64,000 bases of DNA. Origin: Phycicoccus flavus. GTDB lineage: Bacteria; Actinomycetota; Actinomycetes; Actinomycetales; Dermatophilaceae. Made by a program: the position numbers and the translations under genes. Positions 8,371 through 17,728 of the stretch are shown here, piece by piece; the first letter of the stretch is position 1, and the number at the start of each line of letters is the position of its first letter. The notes below the pieces were generated by a model, which was not told where the DNA came from, made no database searches, and worked only from the letters and a program-made list of their open reading frames with translations. The stretch lies in contig NZ_SAYU02000006.1 in the NCBI RefSeq assembly GCF_004025965.2, positions 26,978 to 90,977 of the forward strand, read 5' to 3'.

Positions 8371-9138
8371 ATGACCGACCTCGACCTGCTCGCCCTCCCG
8401 GTCGCCGGCGGCACCGCCGAGGCGCACGTCTCGCGCCCGGAGTCCGGGCACGGTCCCGGCGTGCTCCTCTTCACGGACGCCATCGGCCTGCGCCCGCAGA
8501 TCGCCGCCATGTGCGAGCGGGTCGCCGGCTGGGGCTACGTCGTCCTCGCCCCCCACGTCTTCCACCGCGAGGGCACCGTCGCCGACCTCGCCCCCACCGC
8601 CGACGCCCGCACGCCCGAGGGCCGCGACGCGGTCATGGCGCAGGCCATGTCGCGGGTCCGCCGCCTCACCACGGACCTGGCCCGGGCCGACATCGCCGAG
8701 TACGTCACCGCCCTGCGCGGGCTCGAGGGCGTCGACGACGGCCCGCTGGGCACGACCGGGTACTGCATGGGCGCCCGGCTCGCCGTCTACGCCGCGGCGG
8801 ACCACCCCGACGACGTCGCCGCGTGCGGGGGCTTCCACGGCGGCGGGCTCGTCACGGACGACGCCGACAGCCCGCACCTCGCCCTCGCGAAGGCGCGGGC
8901 CGAGCTCGCGTTCGGGCACGCCGACGGCGACCGCTCGATGCCGCCGGAGGCCGTGGCCACGCTCGGCGTCGCCATCGCCGAGGCGGGCCTCACCGCCCGC
9001 AACGAGGTCTACCCCGACGCCCCGCACGGCTACACGATGGCCGACACCTCGATGTACCAGGAGCGCGGCGCCGAGCGGCACTACGACGTGCTCCACGACC
9101 TGCTCTCCCGCCGGGTCGGCCCCGGGCGCACTGGCTAG
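8371..9138 (+). CDS. Dienelactone hydrolase family protein
   Basis: 255 residues, one alpha/beta hydrolase domain of cytoplasmic DLH type. The nucleophile motif is GYCMGA with Cys132, and the DAPHGYTMADT segment near the C-terminus supplies the catalytic His; an Asp lies in HADGDRSM. DLH proteins hydrolyse lactones or esters; the substrate is not deducible here because no aromatic degradation genes are nearby. The ATG has TAGCGT ending 7 nt upstream and no ribosome site. The next gene follows with its own -10-like element overlapping this gene's stop. Confidence 0.88.
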   Translation: MTDLDLLALPVAGGTAEAHVSRPESGHGPGVLLFTDAIGLRPQIAAMCERVAGWGYVVLAPHVFHREGTVADLAPTADARTPEGRDAVMAQAMSRVRRLTTDLARADIAEYVTALRGLEGVDDGPLGTTGYCMGARLAVYAAADHPDDVAACGGFHGGGLVTDDADSPHLALAKARAELAFGHADGDRSMPPEAVATLGVAIAEAGLTARNEVYPDAPHGYTMADTSMYQERGAERHYDVLHDLLSRRVGPGRTG

Positions 9139-9147
9139 GCTGGCGGC

Positions 9148-9429
9148 GTGATCACCGCCATCGTCCTCATCACCGCCGACGTCGACCGGATCCCCGAGGT
9201 CGCCCAGGAGATCGCCGACCTCGACGGGGTCACCGAGGTCTACTCGGTGGCGGGGGACGCCGACCTCGTCGCGATGGTCCGGGTCCGCCGCCACGAGGCG
9301 CTGGCCGACGTCATCGCCGACCGGCTCAACAAGGTCGAGGGCGTCACCGGGACCAACACCCACATCGCGTTCCGCACCTACTCCTCCCACGACCTGGAGT
9401 CGGCGTTCAGCCTCGGCATCGAGGACTGA
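9148..9429 (+). CDS. Stand-alone Lrp/AsnC ligand-binding (RAM) domain protein
   Basis: 93 residues that match only the C-terminal alpha-beta sandwich of AsnC/Lrp regulators: VDRIPEVAQEIADLDGVTEVYSVAGDADLVAMV followed by the last strand (FRTYSSHDLESAF). There is no helix-turn-helix. Such single-domain forms oligomerise and bind amino acids; a link to tryptophan synthesis is suggested only by the convergent trpD gene. Start GTG at 9148; TAGGCT (9136-9141) ends 6 nt upstream and overlaps the end of the previous gene. Confidence 0.85.
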   Translation: MITAIVLITADVDRIPEVAQEIADLDGVTEVYSVAGDADLVAMVRVRRHEALADVIADRLNKVEGVTGTNTHIAFRTYSSHDLESAFSLGIED

Positions 9430-9505
9430 CCTCCCCGGCGCCCACCGAGGGCGCCGTCGTCGTCCGGGGCCCGGCGGTCCGCCTCCGCCTCGGCCGGCCC
9501 CGACC

Positions 9506-9541
9506 CCTGCGGCCCGCAGGACCCCGGGACCCCGGGACCCC
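9506..9541. other. Intergenic hairpin and short GACCCCGG repeats between two convergent genes
   Basis: The 114-bp gap between the AsnC-domain gene and trpD contains a small palindrome (CCTGCG/CGCAGG, 9506-9520) and nearly three copies of GACCCCGG (9520-9541). It may be a weak bidirectional terminator, but there is no U-tract. Confidence 0.25.
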
Positions 9542-9543
9542 GC

Positions 9544-10614
9544 TCAGCCGGCCGCGAGCTCGCGGGTGACGTCCACCCAGCGCTCCAGCAGGGCGGCCGC
9601 CGCCCCGTCGTCCAGGGCCGCCTCGGCCCGCCGCACCCCGTCGCGCAGCGCGGCGACGAGGGACTCGCGGGTGGGCGGTCCCTCCAGGCCCGCGGCCACC
9701 GCCAGCGCCATCCCGGCGTTGAGGACGACGGCGTCGCGCACCGGCCCGGCCTCGCCCGCGAACACCCGGCGGGCCACGTCGGCGTTGAAGGCGGCGTCGG
9801 CGCCGCGCAGCGCCTCGACCGGCGCCTCGGCCAGGCCGGCGTCGCCCGGGGAGACGGTGAGCGTCGTGACCTCGCCGCCCGCGACCCACCACACGGTGGA
9901 CGTCGTCGCCAGGGTCAGCTCGTCGAGCCCGTCGTCGCCGCGGAACACCGCCGCCGGGCGTCCCCGCCCCGCGAACACGCCCGCCATGAGCGGGGCGAGG
10001 CGCGCGTCGGCGACCCCCACCGCCGCGTACGTCGGCTGGCCGGGGTTGGTGAGCGGCCCGAGCGCGTTGAAGGCCGTGCCGATGCCGAGCCCGCTGCGCA
10101 CCGGCGCCGCGTGCCGCATCGAGGGGTGGAAGGCCGCGGCGAAGCAGAAGGTGATGCCGGCGCGGCCGGCGGCGGCCTGCACCCGGTCGGGCGTGAGGCC
10201 GAGGTCGACCCCGAGGGCCTCGAGGACGTCGGCGGACCCCGACGACGAGGACGCGGCGCGGTTGCCGTGCTTGACGACGGTGAGCCCGGTGGCCGCGACG
10301 ACGACCGAGGCCATCGTCGAGATGTTCACCGAGTGCATGCGGTCGCCGCCGGTGCCGACGATGTCGATGCTCGGGCCGGGCACCTCGATGCGGTGGGCGT
10401 GGGCGAGCATGACGTCCGCGAGCCCGCGCAGCTCGTCGACCGTCTCGCCCTTGGCCCGCAGGGCGACGAGGAAGCCGGCGACCGGCACGGGCGTCGCCTC
10501 GCCGCGCATCATCTGGTCCATGGCCCAGGCCGCCTCCTCGGTCCGCAGGTCCTCACCGCGCAGCAGCGCGGAGATGAGGTCGGGCCAGGTGGGTGCGGCC
10601 TCCGGGCTCGGCAC
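9544..10614 (-). CDS. trpD: Anthranilate phosphoribosyltransferase
   Basis: 356 residues. Transfers phosphoribose from PRPP to anthranilate, the second step of tryptophan synthesis, in the cytoplasm. Diagnostic motifs are the PRPP-binding [27 protein letters not shown] and the downstream FFN-type segment [18 protein letters not shown]. The start is GTG at 10614, just 5 nt after the stop of the receiver-like gene, so the two are probably co-transcribed. No clear ribosome site is visible. No other trp genes are nearby, which is usual for this locus in actinobacteria, where trpD stands apart. Confidence 0.95.
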   Translation of the reverse strand: MPSPEAAPTWPDLISALLRGEDLRTEEAAWAMDQMMRGEATPVPVAGFLVALRAKGETVDELRGLADVMLAHAHRIEVPGPSIDIVGTGGDRMHSVNISTMASVVVAATGLTVVKHGNRAASSSSGSADVLEALGVDLGLTPDRVQAAAGRAGITFCFAAAFHPSMRHAAPVRSGLGIGTAFNALGPLTNPGQPTYAAVGVADARLAPLMAGVFAGRGRPAAVFRGDDGLDELTLATTSTVWWVAGGEVTTLTVSPGDAGLAEAPVEALRGADAAFNADVARRVFAGEAGPVRDAVVLNAGMALAVAAGLEGPPTRESLVAALRDGVRRAEAALDDGAAAALLERWVDVTRELAAG

Positions 10615-10619
10615 GGCGC

Positions 10620-11069
10620 TCAGCCGCCGGCGACCCGCTCGCGGGCGAGGCGGGAGACCGCCTCGGCCACCGCGATCGGGTCCAGCGGGTGCGGGACGGC
10701 GTCGTCCGCGAGCGACCAGCCCGCGAGCCACGCGTCCTGTGGGCGCCCGGTGAGCACGAGGATCGGCGGGCAGCGGAAGATCTCGTTCTTCAGCTGGCGG
10801 CACAGTCCGAGCCCCCCGACCGGCGCGGCCTCGCCGTCGAGCACGACGACGTCGACGCCGCCCGCGTCCATCGCCTCGATGACGGCCTCCGCGGTGGCGC
10901 ACTCGTGCCACCCGCTGATCTCGACGTCCCGGTCCGGGCGACGCCCGGCGGCGGCGCGCACGGCGTCACGGGTCGTGATGTCGTCGCTGTAGAGCAGGAC
11001 GCGGACCCGGTGGACGCCGTCGGTCGCGGAGGTGGCGGAGGCGCCCGCTGCGGCGTGGGTGTCGCTCAT
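10620..11069 (-). CDS. Receiver-like (REC) domain protein, degenerate at the conserved Lys
   Basis: 149 residues, one response-regulator receiver fold without an output domain. The acidic pair is SDD near residue 31, the phospho-acceptor-like Asp lies in VVVLDGEA, and Thr is kept in LVLTGR. The switch Lys of the KP motif is replaced: the segment reads VPHPLDP. It may therefore work without normal phosphotransfer. No histidine kinase gene is near. The ATG at 11069 is chosen because TACGAT ends 7 nt upstream; an ATG three codons earlier lies inside that hexamer. It sits directly upstream of trpD. Confidence 0.75.
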   Translation of the reverse strand: MSDTHAAAGASATSATDGVHRVRVLLYSDDITTRDAVRAAAGRRPDRDVEISGWHECATAEAVIEAMDAGGVDVVVLDGEAAPVGGLGLCRQLKNEIFRCPPILVLTGRPQDAWLAGWSLADDAVPHPLDPIAVAEAVSRLARERVAGG

Positions 11070-11216
11070 GACGTGCATCGTAGCGAGGGCGCTCCGGCGC
11101 CCCCGACCTGGCGGGCGGCGGCCCGACCGGCACGCGGCCGGGCGGGCCGCACGACGTGTCGAGGGTTACGGGGGGTCGCCTCGGCAAGCCCGGGGGTGAG
11201 TCGGCATAATGCGTGC

Positions 11217-11906
11217 GTGGCGTCTACAACGGCAGCATCGCTCAAGCACACCGGGCCGGTCCCCTCGATCGCCGGCTCCGGCCCCGCGACGCGCCCCAAC
11301 ATGGTCGCCGTCGGGACGATGGTGTGGCTGTCCAGCGAGCTGATGTTCTTCGCCGCGCTCTTCGCCTTCTTCTTCACCCTGCGGGGCAACCTGCCCGAGA
11401 TCTGGCGGGACAGCGTCGCGGGCCTCGACGTCCCCTACGCCGCCGTCAACACCCTGATCCTCGTCATCTCCTCGGTGTGGTGCCAGCTCGGGGTGTGGCA
11501 GGCCGAGCGCGGCGTCGCCGCCCGCCCCGCCGGGACCCCTCTGTACCGCAGCCCGTACAAGAACTGGGGCATGCGCGAGTGGTACGTGCTCACCTACATC
11601 TTCGGGGCGGTCTTCGTCTCCGGGCAGGTGCTCGAGTACGCGAACCTCGTCACCGAGGGCGTGACGCTCTCCTCCGACCCCTTCGGCTCGATCTTCTACC
11701 TGGCCACCGGCTTCCACGGCCTCCACGTCACCGGCGGCCTCATCGCGTTCCTCCTCATGATCGGGCGCACCTTCACGACCCGCCGCTACAGCCACGCCCA
11801 GGCCACCGGCGCCGTCGTGACCTCCTACTACTGGCACTTCGTCGACGTCGTGTGGATCGCCCTCTTCGCGATGATCTACCTCCTCCCCGCGCCCGGCGTG
11901 GGCTGA
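11217..11906 (+). CDS. ctaE: Cytochrome c oxidase subunit III
   Basis: 229 residues with about five transmembrane helices, including [19 protein letters not shown] and the C-terminal [21 protein letters not shown]. It is the structural subunit III of the aa3-type oxidase in the plasma membrane. The GTG at 11217 is preceded by CATAAT ending 6 nt upstream, so the operon mRNA is probably leaderless. qcrC follows 38 bp downstream with its own ribosome site. The ctaE-qcrCAB order is typical for actinobacteria, where bc1 and aa3 form one supercomplex. Confidence 0.96.
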   Translation: MASTTAASLKHTGPVPSIAGSGPATRPNMVAVGTMVWLSSELMFFAALFAFFFTLRGNLPEIWRDSVAGLDVPYAAVNTLILVISSVWCQLGVWQAERGVAARPAGTPLYRSPYKNWGMREWYVLTYIFGAVFVSGQVLEYANLVTEGVTLSSDPFGSIFYLATGFHGLHVTGGLIAFLLMIGRTFTTRRYSHAQATGAVVTSYYWHFVDVVWIALFAMIYLLPAPGVG

Positions 11907-11944
11907 CCCCCGACCGCAGCAGACGAGAAGGAAGCGCCCCCGTC

Positions 11945-12757
11945 GTGAACGCACTGGCAGCCCGCCGCCGACACCCGGCCGCGATCGCCGTCCTCCTCAT
12001 GCTCGGCCTGTTCCTCACCGGGGCCGCGTACGCCGCCGTGGCCCCCGAGCCCGCCGACGCCACGACCCGGGCCCTGCCCGCCCAGTCCGTCGAGGAGGGC
12101 AAGGCCCTCTTCCGCGCCAACTGCGCCTCCTGCCACGGCCTCAACGCCGAGGGACGCGCCACCGGCCAGGGCGACAAGATCGCTGGCCCGCCGCTGGCCG
12201 GGGTCGGCGCCGCCGCCGTCGACTTCCAGGTCGGCACGGGCCGCATGCCGATGACCCAGCCCGGCGTCCAGGCCGCGGCCTCGGACGAGGTGCAGTTCAC
12301 CCCGGAGCAGATCGACCACCTCGGGGCGTACATCGCCTCCCTGGCCCCCGGACCGGCCGTGCCCAGCGAGGAGGCGGTCGACCCGACGCAGGGCGACCCC
12401 GCCCTCGGCGGCGAGATCTTCCGCGTCAACTGCGCGATGTGCCACAACTTCGCCGGCTCCGGCGGCGCCCTGACCCGCGGCAAGTACGCGCCGTCGCTCA
12501 AGGGCGTCACCCCGACGCACATCTACGAGGCGATGCAGACCGGCCCGCAGAGCATGCCGGTCTTCAACGACTCCAACATCACCCCCGAGAACAAGCGCGA
12601 CGTCATCGCCTTCCTCACGACCATCGACGAGCAGGAGAACCCCGGCGGCATGACGCTCGGGTCGCTCGGCCCGGTCACCGAGGGCCTCTTCGCCTGGGTC
12701 TTCGGCCTCGGCATCCTCGTCGGCTGCGCCGTCTGGCTCGGCTCCAAGGCCGCCTGA
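11945..12757 (+). CDS. qcrC: Cytochrome bc1 complex diheme cytochrome c subunit
   Basis: 270 residues. The N-terminal hydrophobic segment (AAIAVLLMLGLFLTGAAYAAVA) exports the protein. Two c-heme sites follow, CASCH at residues 60-64 and CAMCH at 163-167, and a C-terminal helix (GLFAWVFGLGILVGCAVWLG) anchors it. The diheme form passes electrons directly to CtaC within the supercomplex, replacing soluble cytochrome c. The GTG at 11945 has GAGAAGGAAG upstream. The coding sequence is complete and of usual length. Confidence 0.96.
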   Translation: MNALAARRRHPAAIAVLLMLGLFLTGAAYAAVAPEPADATTRALPAQSVEEGKALFRANCASCHGLNAEGRATGQGDKIAGPPLAGVGAAAVDFQVGTGRMPMTQPGVQAAASDEVQFTPEQIDHLGAYIASLAPGPAVPSEEAVDPTQGDPALGGEIFRVNCAMCHNFAGSGGALTRGKYAPSLKGVTPTHIYEAMQTGPQSMPVFNDSNITPENKRDVIAFLTTIDEQENPGGMTLGSLGPVTEGLFAWVFGLGILVGCAVWLGSKAA

Positions 12758-12806
12758 CCCGCGTGAGCCCCCGTACGCCCGTCCCCCACGAGAGAGTCCG
12801 GACCCG

Positions 12807-13955
12807 ATGAACGAGCAGGACCACGAGACCACCGGCACGGAGGTGGCCCGTCAGGACGGCCACGGCGGTGCCGTGCGCCTCGACGAGGGTCACGTCGTCG
12901 GGGCCGGCGGCGTGCCCGAGCGGTTCGCCAACCCCGGCCTGCCCGCGCACATCCCGCGGATGGCCGACCTCGACGAGGCCGCCGCCAAGCGGGCCGAGAA
13001 GCAGGTCGCCACCCTCTTCGGCATCTCGATGCTCGCGACACTCGCCTTCCTCGTCCTCTACTTCGTCATCGACGTCAACCAGACGGTCTTCATCCCCGGT
13101 GTCGGGGTGACGAGCGCGTCCAACGCCGCGCTCGGGGTCACCCTCGCCCTCTCGCTGCTCGGCATCGGCCTGGGCGCCGTCCACTGGGCCAAGACGCTCA
13201 TGCCCGACGAGGAGGTCGTCGAGGACCGCCACCCGATGCGCGCCGGGGACGCCGAGCGGGCCGAGGCCGTCCGGGTCATGACCCAGGAGGGTGGCAAGTC
13301 GCAGATCGGGCGCCGCCCGCTCATCAAGTACACCCTCGGCGGGGCGATGGGCCTGTTCGCCCTGCCCATCGTCCTCCAGGTCGCGGGATCGCTCGGCGAG
13401 ATGCCCCGCAAGAGCCTCTCCCTCACCTGGTGGAACGGCGGCCCGTCGGGCCCGGGCGAGATCCCCACGTTCCGTCCGCTGCGGCTCATGAAGGACCCCG
13501 AGAACCTGCCCATCAAGGCGTCCGACGTGACCATCGGCTCGGTGTTCCACGTCATGCCGCAGGGCCTGCTGCCGGACCCGGTGACCCACGAGGGCGGGGC
13601 CGAGCACCTCCTCGAGGAGAAGGCCAAGGCCGCCGTCCTCCTCATGCGGCTGGACCCGGAGCAGATCAAGAGCCAGAAGGAGCGCGACTGGGGCTACCAG
13701 GGGATCGTCGCCTACTCGAAGATCTGCACCCACGTCGGCTGCCCCGTCGGCCTCTACGAGCAGCAGACCCACCACCTGCTGTGCCCGTGCCACCAGTCAA
13801 CGTTCGACGTCACGCAGGACTGCAAGGTCATCTTCGGTCCCGCCAAGCGTCCGCTGCCACAATTGAAGATCACCGTCGATGACGAGGGGTACCTCGTCTC
13901 GGCCCAGCCGTTCGACGAAGCGGTCGGGCCCAGCTTCTGGGAGCGGAACTCATGA
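12807..13955 (+). CDS. qcrA: Cytochrome bc1 complex Rieske iron-sulfur subunit
   Basis: 382 residues. The long N-terminal part with three hydrophobic helices (near residues 65-85, 95-115 and 175-195) is the actinobacterial QcrA type. The C-terminal Rieske domain has both cluster motifs: Cys307-Thr-His309 with Cys312, and Cys326-Pro-Cys328-His329. It shuttles electrons from quinol at QcrB to the hemes of QcrC. The stop overlaps the qcrB start by 4 bp (ATGA). Confidence 0.96.
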   Translation: MNEQDHETTGTEVARQDGHGGAVRLDEGHVVGAGGVPERFANPGLPAHIPRMADLDEAAAKRAEKQVATLFGISMLATLAFLVLYFVIDVNQTVFIPGVGVTSASNAALGVTLALSLLGIGLGAVHWAKTLMPDEEVVEDRHPMRAGDAERAEAVRVMTQEGGKSQIGRRPLIKYTLGGAMGLFALPIVLQVAGSLGEMPRKSLSLTWWNGGPSGPGEIPTFRPLRLMKDPENLPIKASDVTIGSVFHVMPQGLLPDPVTHEGGAEHLLEEKAKAAVLLMRLDPEQIKSQKERDWGYQGIVAYSKICTHVGCPVGLYEQQTHHLLCPCHQSTFDVTQDCKVIFGPAKRPLPQLKITVDDEGYLVSAQPFDEAVGPSFWERNS

Positions 13956-15709
13956 CGACCACGTCGACACCACGTCCGGCCGATGCGCTGCGCGACGGCG
14001 ACTCCGCCTACCAGGCGCCCCCGAGCGCCGCCGCCCGCAAGGTCGGCGGCCTCGCCGGCTGGGTCGACGACCGGACCGGCGCGGCCAAGCCCGTCGGCTA
14101 CCTCATGAAGAAGGTCTTCCCGGACCACTGGTCCTTCATGCTCGGCGAGATCGCGATGTACTCGATGATCATCTGCCTGATCACCGGGACCTTCCTCACC
14201 TTCTGGTACGTCCCCAGCGCGGGGCTCACCGTGTACGACGGCTCGTACGTCCCGCTGCGCGGGGTGGAGATGTCCGAGGCCTACGCCTCGACGCTGCACA
14301 TCAGCTTCGACATCAAGGGCGGTCTCATGATCCGCCAGATCCACCACTGGGCCGCGCTGATGTTCACCGTGGCCGTCGTCGTCCACATGTTCCGGGTGTT
14401 CTTCACCGGCGCCTTCCGCAAGCCCCGCGAGATCAACTGGGTCATCGGCTCGGTGCTCGCGCTGCTGTCGATCATCGAGGGCTTCGCCGGCTACTCCCTC
14501 CCCGACGACCTGCTCTCCGGCACCGGCATCCGCGCCATGGCCGGCTTCGTCCAGACCGCCCCGGTCATCGGGTCCTACCTCGTGTACGGCATCTTCGGCG
14601 GGCCCTTCCCCGGCGAGATGATCATCCCGCGGCTGTACTCGGTGCACATCCTCCTGCTGCCCGCCATTCTCGTCGGGCTCTTCACCGTCCACATCGCCCT
14701 CGTCGCGCTGCAGAAGCACACCCAGTTCCCCGGCCCCGGCCGCACGAACGACAACGTCGTCGGCTACCCGGTGATGCCGGTGTACGCGGCCAAGGCCGGT
14801 GGCTTCTTCTTCATCGTGTTCGGCGTCCTCGCCCTCATCTCGGCCCTCGTGCAGATCAACCCGATCTGGGGCTACGGGCCCTACGACCCCTCGCCGGTGA
14901 CGGCCGGGTCCCAGCCGGACTGGTACATGGGCTTCGCCGACGGCGCGCTGCGGCTGCTGCCCGGGTGGCTGGAGTTCAACCTCTGGGGTGAGTACACGCT
15001 GTCGCTGAACATCGCGCTCGGCGCCCTCGTCCTGCTGCCGCTGGTCTACATCGTGCTCGGGGCCTACCCGTTCGTCGAGCGGTTCGTCACCAAGGACGAG
15101 CGCGAGCACCACCTGCTGGACCGCCCGCGCAACAACCCGGTGCGCACCGGCATCGGCATGGCCGGCATCACCGCCTACACGGTGTTCATGTTCGCGGCCG
15201 GCAACGACATCATGGCCATCAAGCTCGGGCTGTCGATCAACGACATCACGTGGTTCTTCCGGATCGGGCTGTTCGTCCTGCCGCCCATCGTCTTCTGGGT
15301 GACCAAGCGGACCTGTCTGGCCCTGCAGCGACGCGACCGCGAGCAGGTCCTCCACGGACGCGAGTCCGGGACGATCATCCGCACCCCCGACGGCCGCTTC
15401 TTCGAGCGGCACGAGGCGGAGCTGCCCGAGGACCAGTGGATCCTCGTCCAGCACGAGGCCGTGCGGCCCTTCGAGATCGCGGCCACCGCCGACGAGCACG
15501 GTGTCGCCCGCCCGGCGGCCCGCTCCGACCGGGTCCGCAGCGCGATGTCGCGGTTCTACTTCGCCGACGCCGTCAACCCGGTGACGCCCGCCGAGCTCGC
15601 CGCGGCCCACCACCACGGCCACGAGGCCGAGGCCATCGAGGGTCCGACGCCCGCCGGCGAGATCGAGTCCTCCTCGCGCGACGACGCGCTGGCGCGCCGC
15701 CTGGAGTGA
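13952..15709 (+). CDS. qcrB: Cytochrome bc1 complex cytochrome b subunit
   Basis: 585 residues with eight or more membrane helices. The two heme b ligands lie in HHWAALMFTVAVVVHMFRVFF and in the ILLLPAILVGLFTVHIALV helix. The quinol site motif appears as NPIWGYGPYDP instead of PEWY. A C-terminal extension of about 140 residues is hydrophilic (for example EDQWILVQHEAVRPFEIAA) as in other actinobacterial QcrB proteins. The ATG at 13952 overlaps qcrA by 4 bp. It is the last gene of the operon, followed by two hairpins. Confidence 0.96.
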   Translation: MTTTSTPRPADALRDGDSAYQAPPSAAARKVGGLAGWVDDRTGAAKPVGYLMKKVFPDHWSFMLGEIAMYSMIICLITGTFLTFWYVPSAGLTVYDGSYVPLRGVEMSEAYASTLHISFDIKGGLMIRQIHHWAALMFTVAVVVHMFRVFFTGAFRKPREINWVIGSVLALLSIIEGFAGYSLPDDLLSGTGIRAMAGFVQTAPVIGSYLVYGIFGGPFPGEMIIPRLYSVHILLLPAILVGLFTVHIALVALQKHTQFPGPGRTNDNVVGYPVMPVYAAKAGGFFFIVFGVLALISALVQINPIWGYGPYDPSPVTAGSQPDWYMGFADGALRLLPGWLEFNLWGEYTLSLNIALGALVLLPLVYIVLGAYPFVERFVTKDEREHHLLDRPRNNPVRTGIGMAGITAYTVFMFAAGNDIMAIKLGLSINDITWFFRIGLFVLPPIVFWVTKRTCLALQRRDREQVLHGRESGTIIRTPDGRFFERHEAELPEDQWILVQHEAVRPFEIAATADEHGVARPAARSDRVRSAMSRFYFADAVNPVTPAELAAAHHHGHEAEAIEGPTPAGEIESSSRDDALARRLE

Positions 15710-15727
15710 CCCGGCCGGACCGGAGCA

Positions 15728-15769
15728 CGACGAGGGGCCGCATCCCGACCGGGGTGCGGCCCCTCGTCG
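15728..15769 (+). terminator. Hairpin terminator after qcrB
   Basis: A perfect 15-bp inverted repeat (15728-15742 with 15755-15769, arms starting CGACGAGG and ending CCTCGTCG) encloses a 12-nt loop. It begins 18 bp after the qcrB stop. There is no U-tract, as is common for actinobacterial terminators. Confidence 0.8.
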
Positions 15770-15773
15770 TCCG

Positions 15774-15819
15774 GCGGGACACCCGTCGTCCCCGGACCGG
15801 GGCCCGGCGGGTGTCCCGC
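15774..15819 (+). terminator. Second tandem hairpin after qcrB
   Basis: An 11-bp inverted repeat (GCGGGACACCC at 15774-15784, GGGTGTCCCGC at 15809-15819) follows the first terminator by 4 bp. It may serve as a fail-safe stop before the next gene's promoter at 15853. Confidence 0.6.
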
Positions 15820-15864
15820 GCAGGTCGCGGGCCGACCGCGGGCCGTGCTGCCTAGGGTGGACCC

Positions 15865-17289
15865 GTGACCGACACCGAGCCCGCCCCGTCCGGGACCGAC
15901 ACCGTGCCACTCCCCCGCGCCACCCCGGAGAGCCAGGGCGTGCCGAGCGAGGCGCTCCTCGCGCTCGTCCGCCGCTGGGAGCGGTCCGGGCTGGAGCCGC
16001 ACGGGGTGCTCGTGCTGCGCCACGGCCACGTCGTCGCCGAGGGCTCGTGGACGCCGTACCGGCCGGAGGGGGTGCAGCTCGTCTACTCGGTGAGCAAGAC
16101 GTTCACCGCGTGCGCCGTCGGGTTCGCCGTCGACGAGGGCCTGCTGCGCCTCGAGGACCGGGTCGTCGACCTCTTCCCCGACGAGGCCGCCGCCGCGGAC
16201 GCCGGCCCCCGCACCCGCGAGCTCACCCTGCACGACCTGCTGGCCATGCGCACCGGCCACCGCGCCGACACGCTGTTCTGGCGCGCCGAGGAGCCGGTGC
16301 CCTTCGTCCAGCGCGTCCTCGCCCTGGAGCCGGAGGAGGAGCGGGGCTGGTTCGTCTACCACAACGGTGCGACCCGCCTGGCCGCCCTCGCGGTGCAGCG
16401 GGCCGCCGGCACCCGGCTGCTGGACTACCTGCGGCCGCGGCTGCTGGACCCGGTCGGCATCGGGCCGGCGGCCTGGCTGGGCTCGGGCGGCGCCGACGCC
16501 GGCTACTCCGGCCTGCACGTCACCACCGACGCGCTGGCCCGTCTCGGCGAGCTCGTGCTGCACGACGGCGCCTGGCAGGGCCGCCAGGTCCTCCCCCCGG
16601 GCTGGGCGGCCGCGATGACGACGGTGCACACCGACACCTCGCACCACCCCGAGACCGCCGACTGGCGCCAGGGCTACGGGTACCAGATGTGGCGCTGCAC
16701 CCACGACGCCTGGCGGGCGGACGGGGCGTACGGGCAGTTCGCCGTCGTCGTCCCCGGCGCCGACCTCGTCCTCGCCCTCACCTCCTGCACCGAGCGCACC
16801 CAGGAGACGCTGGACGCGATCTGGCAGGTCCTGCTGCCCGCGCTGTCCGAGGGACCCCTCCCGCCGTCCGCGGACGCCCAGGAGGCCCTCACGGCCCACC
16901 TGGGGGCTCTGACGCTGCCTCACCCCGTCCCGGCCTCCGTGCCGGACGGTCCCGGCCCGTGGGTCTTCACGCACGAGCCGACCGAGGAGGTCCCCCGGCT
17001 CGCCGCCGTCACCGTGTCCCCCGCCGACGACGGGTGGAGCCTGCGGGTCGACGAGGGAGAGGAGGTCCTCGACGTGCCGTGCGGGGACGGCGCGTGGGCA
17101 CCGGTCACGGGGCCCTGGACCGCGGCCGGGGCGTGGACGGCGCCGGGGGTGTTCGAGACGTCGGTCTGCGCCGTGGAGTCCCCTCACGTGCTGCACCTGC
17201 GCTGCGTCGACGGCACGGTCACCGCGTCCTGGAACGGCGTGCCGCTGGCGGTTCCAGCCCTGCACGCCCTGCCCGCCCCGTGGGCCTGA
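15865..17289 (+). CDS. Serine hydrolase of the beta-lactamase/class C family
   Basis: 474 residues without a signal peptide. The SxxK nucleophile motif is SVSK in VQLVYSVSKTFTAC (about residue 77), and the second motif is YHNG; the KTG box is not obvious, HGxG-type variants being common in this family. The first 340 residues are the catalytic domain and about 130 C-terminal residues form an extra beta-rich domain. Members act as esterases or D-amino acid/peptide hydrolases, so the substrate is open. A TAGGGT hexamer ends 6 nt before the GTG start. It interrupts the oxidase gene cluster relative to the mycobacterial backbone. Confidence 0.82.
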   Translation: MTDTEPAPSGTDTVPLPRATPESQGVPSEALLALVRRWERSGLEPHGVLVLRHGHVVAEGSWTPYRPEGVQLVYSVSKTFTACAVGFAVDEGLLRLEDRVVDLFPDEAAAADAGPRTRELTLHDLLAMRTGHRADTLFWRAEEPVPFVQRVLALEPEEERGWFVYHNGATRLAALAVQRAAGTRLLDYLRPRLLDPVGIGPAAWLGSGGADAGYSGLHVTTDALARLGELVLHDGAWQGRQVLPPGWAAAMTTVHTDTSHHPETADWRQGYGYQMWRCTHDAWRADGAYGQFAVVVPGADLVLALTSCTERTQETLDAIWQVLLPALSEGPLPPSADAQEALTAHLGALTLPHPVPASVPDGPGPWVFTHEPTEEVPRLAAVTVSPADDGWSLRVDEGEEVLDVPCGDGAWAPVTGPWTAAGAWTAPGVFETSVCAVESPHVLHLRCVDGTVTASWNGVPLAVPALHALPAPWA

Positions 17290-17317
17290 GCGGCGCGGGA
17301 CGACCAGGGACACGCCC

Positions 17318-17671
17318 GTGCAGCCGATCGGCCCGGAGGAGTTCGACGCCATCGTCGAGGACGCCCTCGACGAGGTCCCGGAGGAGCTCATGGCCATGCT
17401 CGACAACGTCGTGTTCCTCGTCGAGGACGAGCCGCCCGCCGACGACCCCGACCTGCTCGGCGTCTACGAGGGCGTGCCGCTCACCGAGCGCGGCGACGGC
17501 TGGGGCGCCGGCGCGCTGCCCGACCGCATCCTGCTCTTCCGCGGACCGCTGACCCGGATGTGCGCCGACACCGAGGAGCTGACCGACGAGATCGCGGTGA
17601 CGGTCGTCCACGAGATCGCCCACCACTTCGGCATCGACGACGACGCGTTGCACGACCTCGGCTGGGACTGA
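17318..17671 (+). CDS. Minimal zincin metallopeptidase family protein
   Basis: 117 residues. Contains HEIAHHFGI with His98, Glu99 and His102, and a preceding ILLFRGPLTRMC core typical of the small bacterial zincin family (DUF1025-like). The third ligand is probably Asp107 or a nearby acid. The protein is cytosolic; substrates of this family are not established. The GTG start follows the hydrolase gene by 28 bp, with GGGACGACCAGGGA upstream as a weak ribosome site. Confidence 0.85.
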   Translation: MQPIGPEEFDAIVEDALDEVPEELMAMLDNVVFLVEDEPPADDPDLLGVYEGVPLTERGDGWGAGALPDRILLFRGPLTRMCADTEELTDEIAVTVVHEIAHHFGIDDDALHDLGWD

Positions 17672-17672
17672 G

Positions 17673-17718
17673 GGCGTCCGGGAGCCACGGACGCCGCGGC
17701 ACGGCCCGTCGTGGGCCG
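17673..17718. terminator. Bidirectional hairpins between convergent genes
   Basis: An 8-bp stem (GGCGTCCG at 17673-17680 with CGGACGCC at 17688-17695, loop 7 nt) and a 6-bp stem (CGGCCC at 17702-17707 with GGGCCG at 17713-17718) lie between the metallopeptidase gene and ctaF. They could end both transcripts. Confidence 0.5.
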
Positions 17719-17728
17719 CGCGGCGGGC

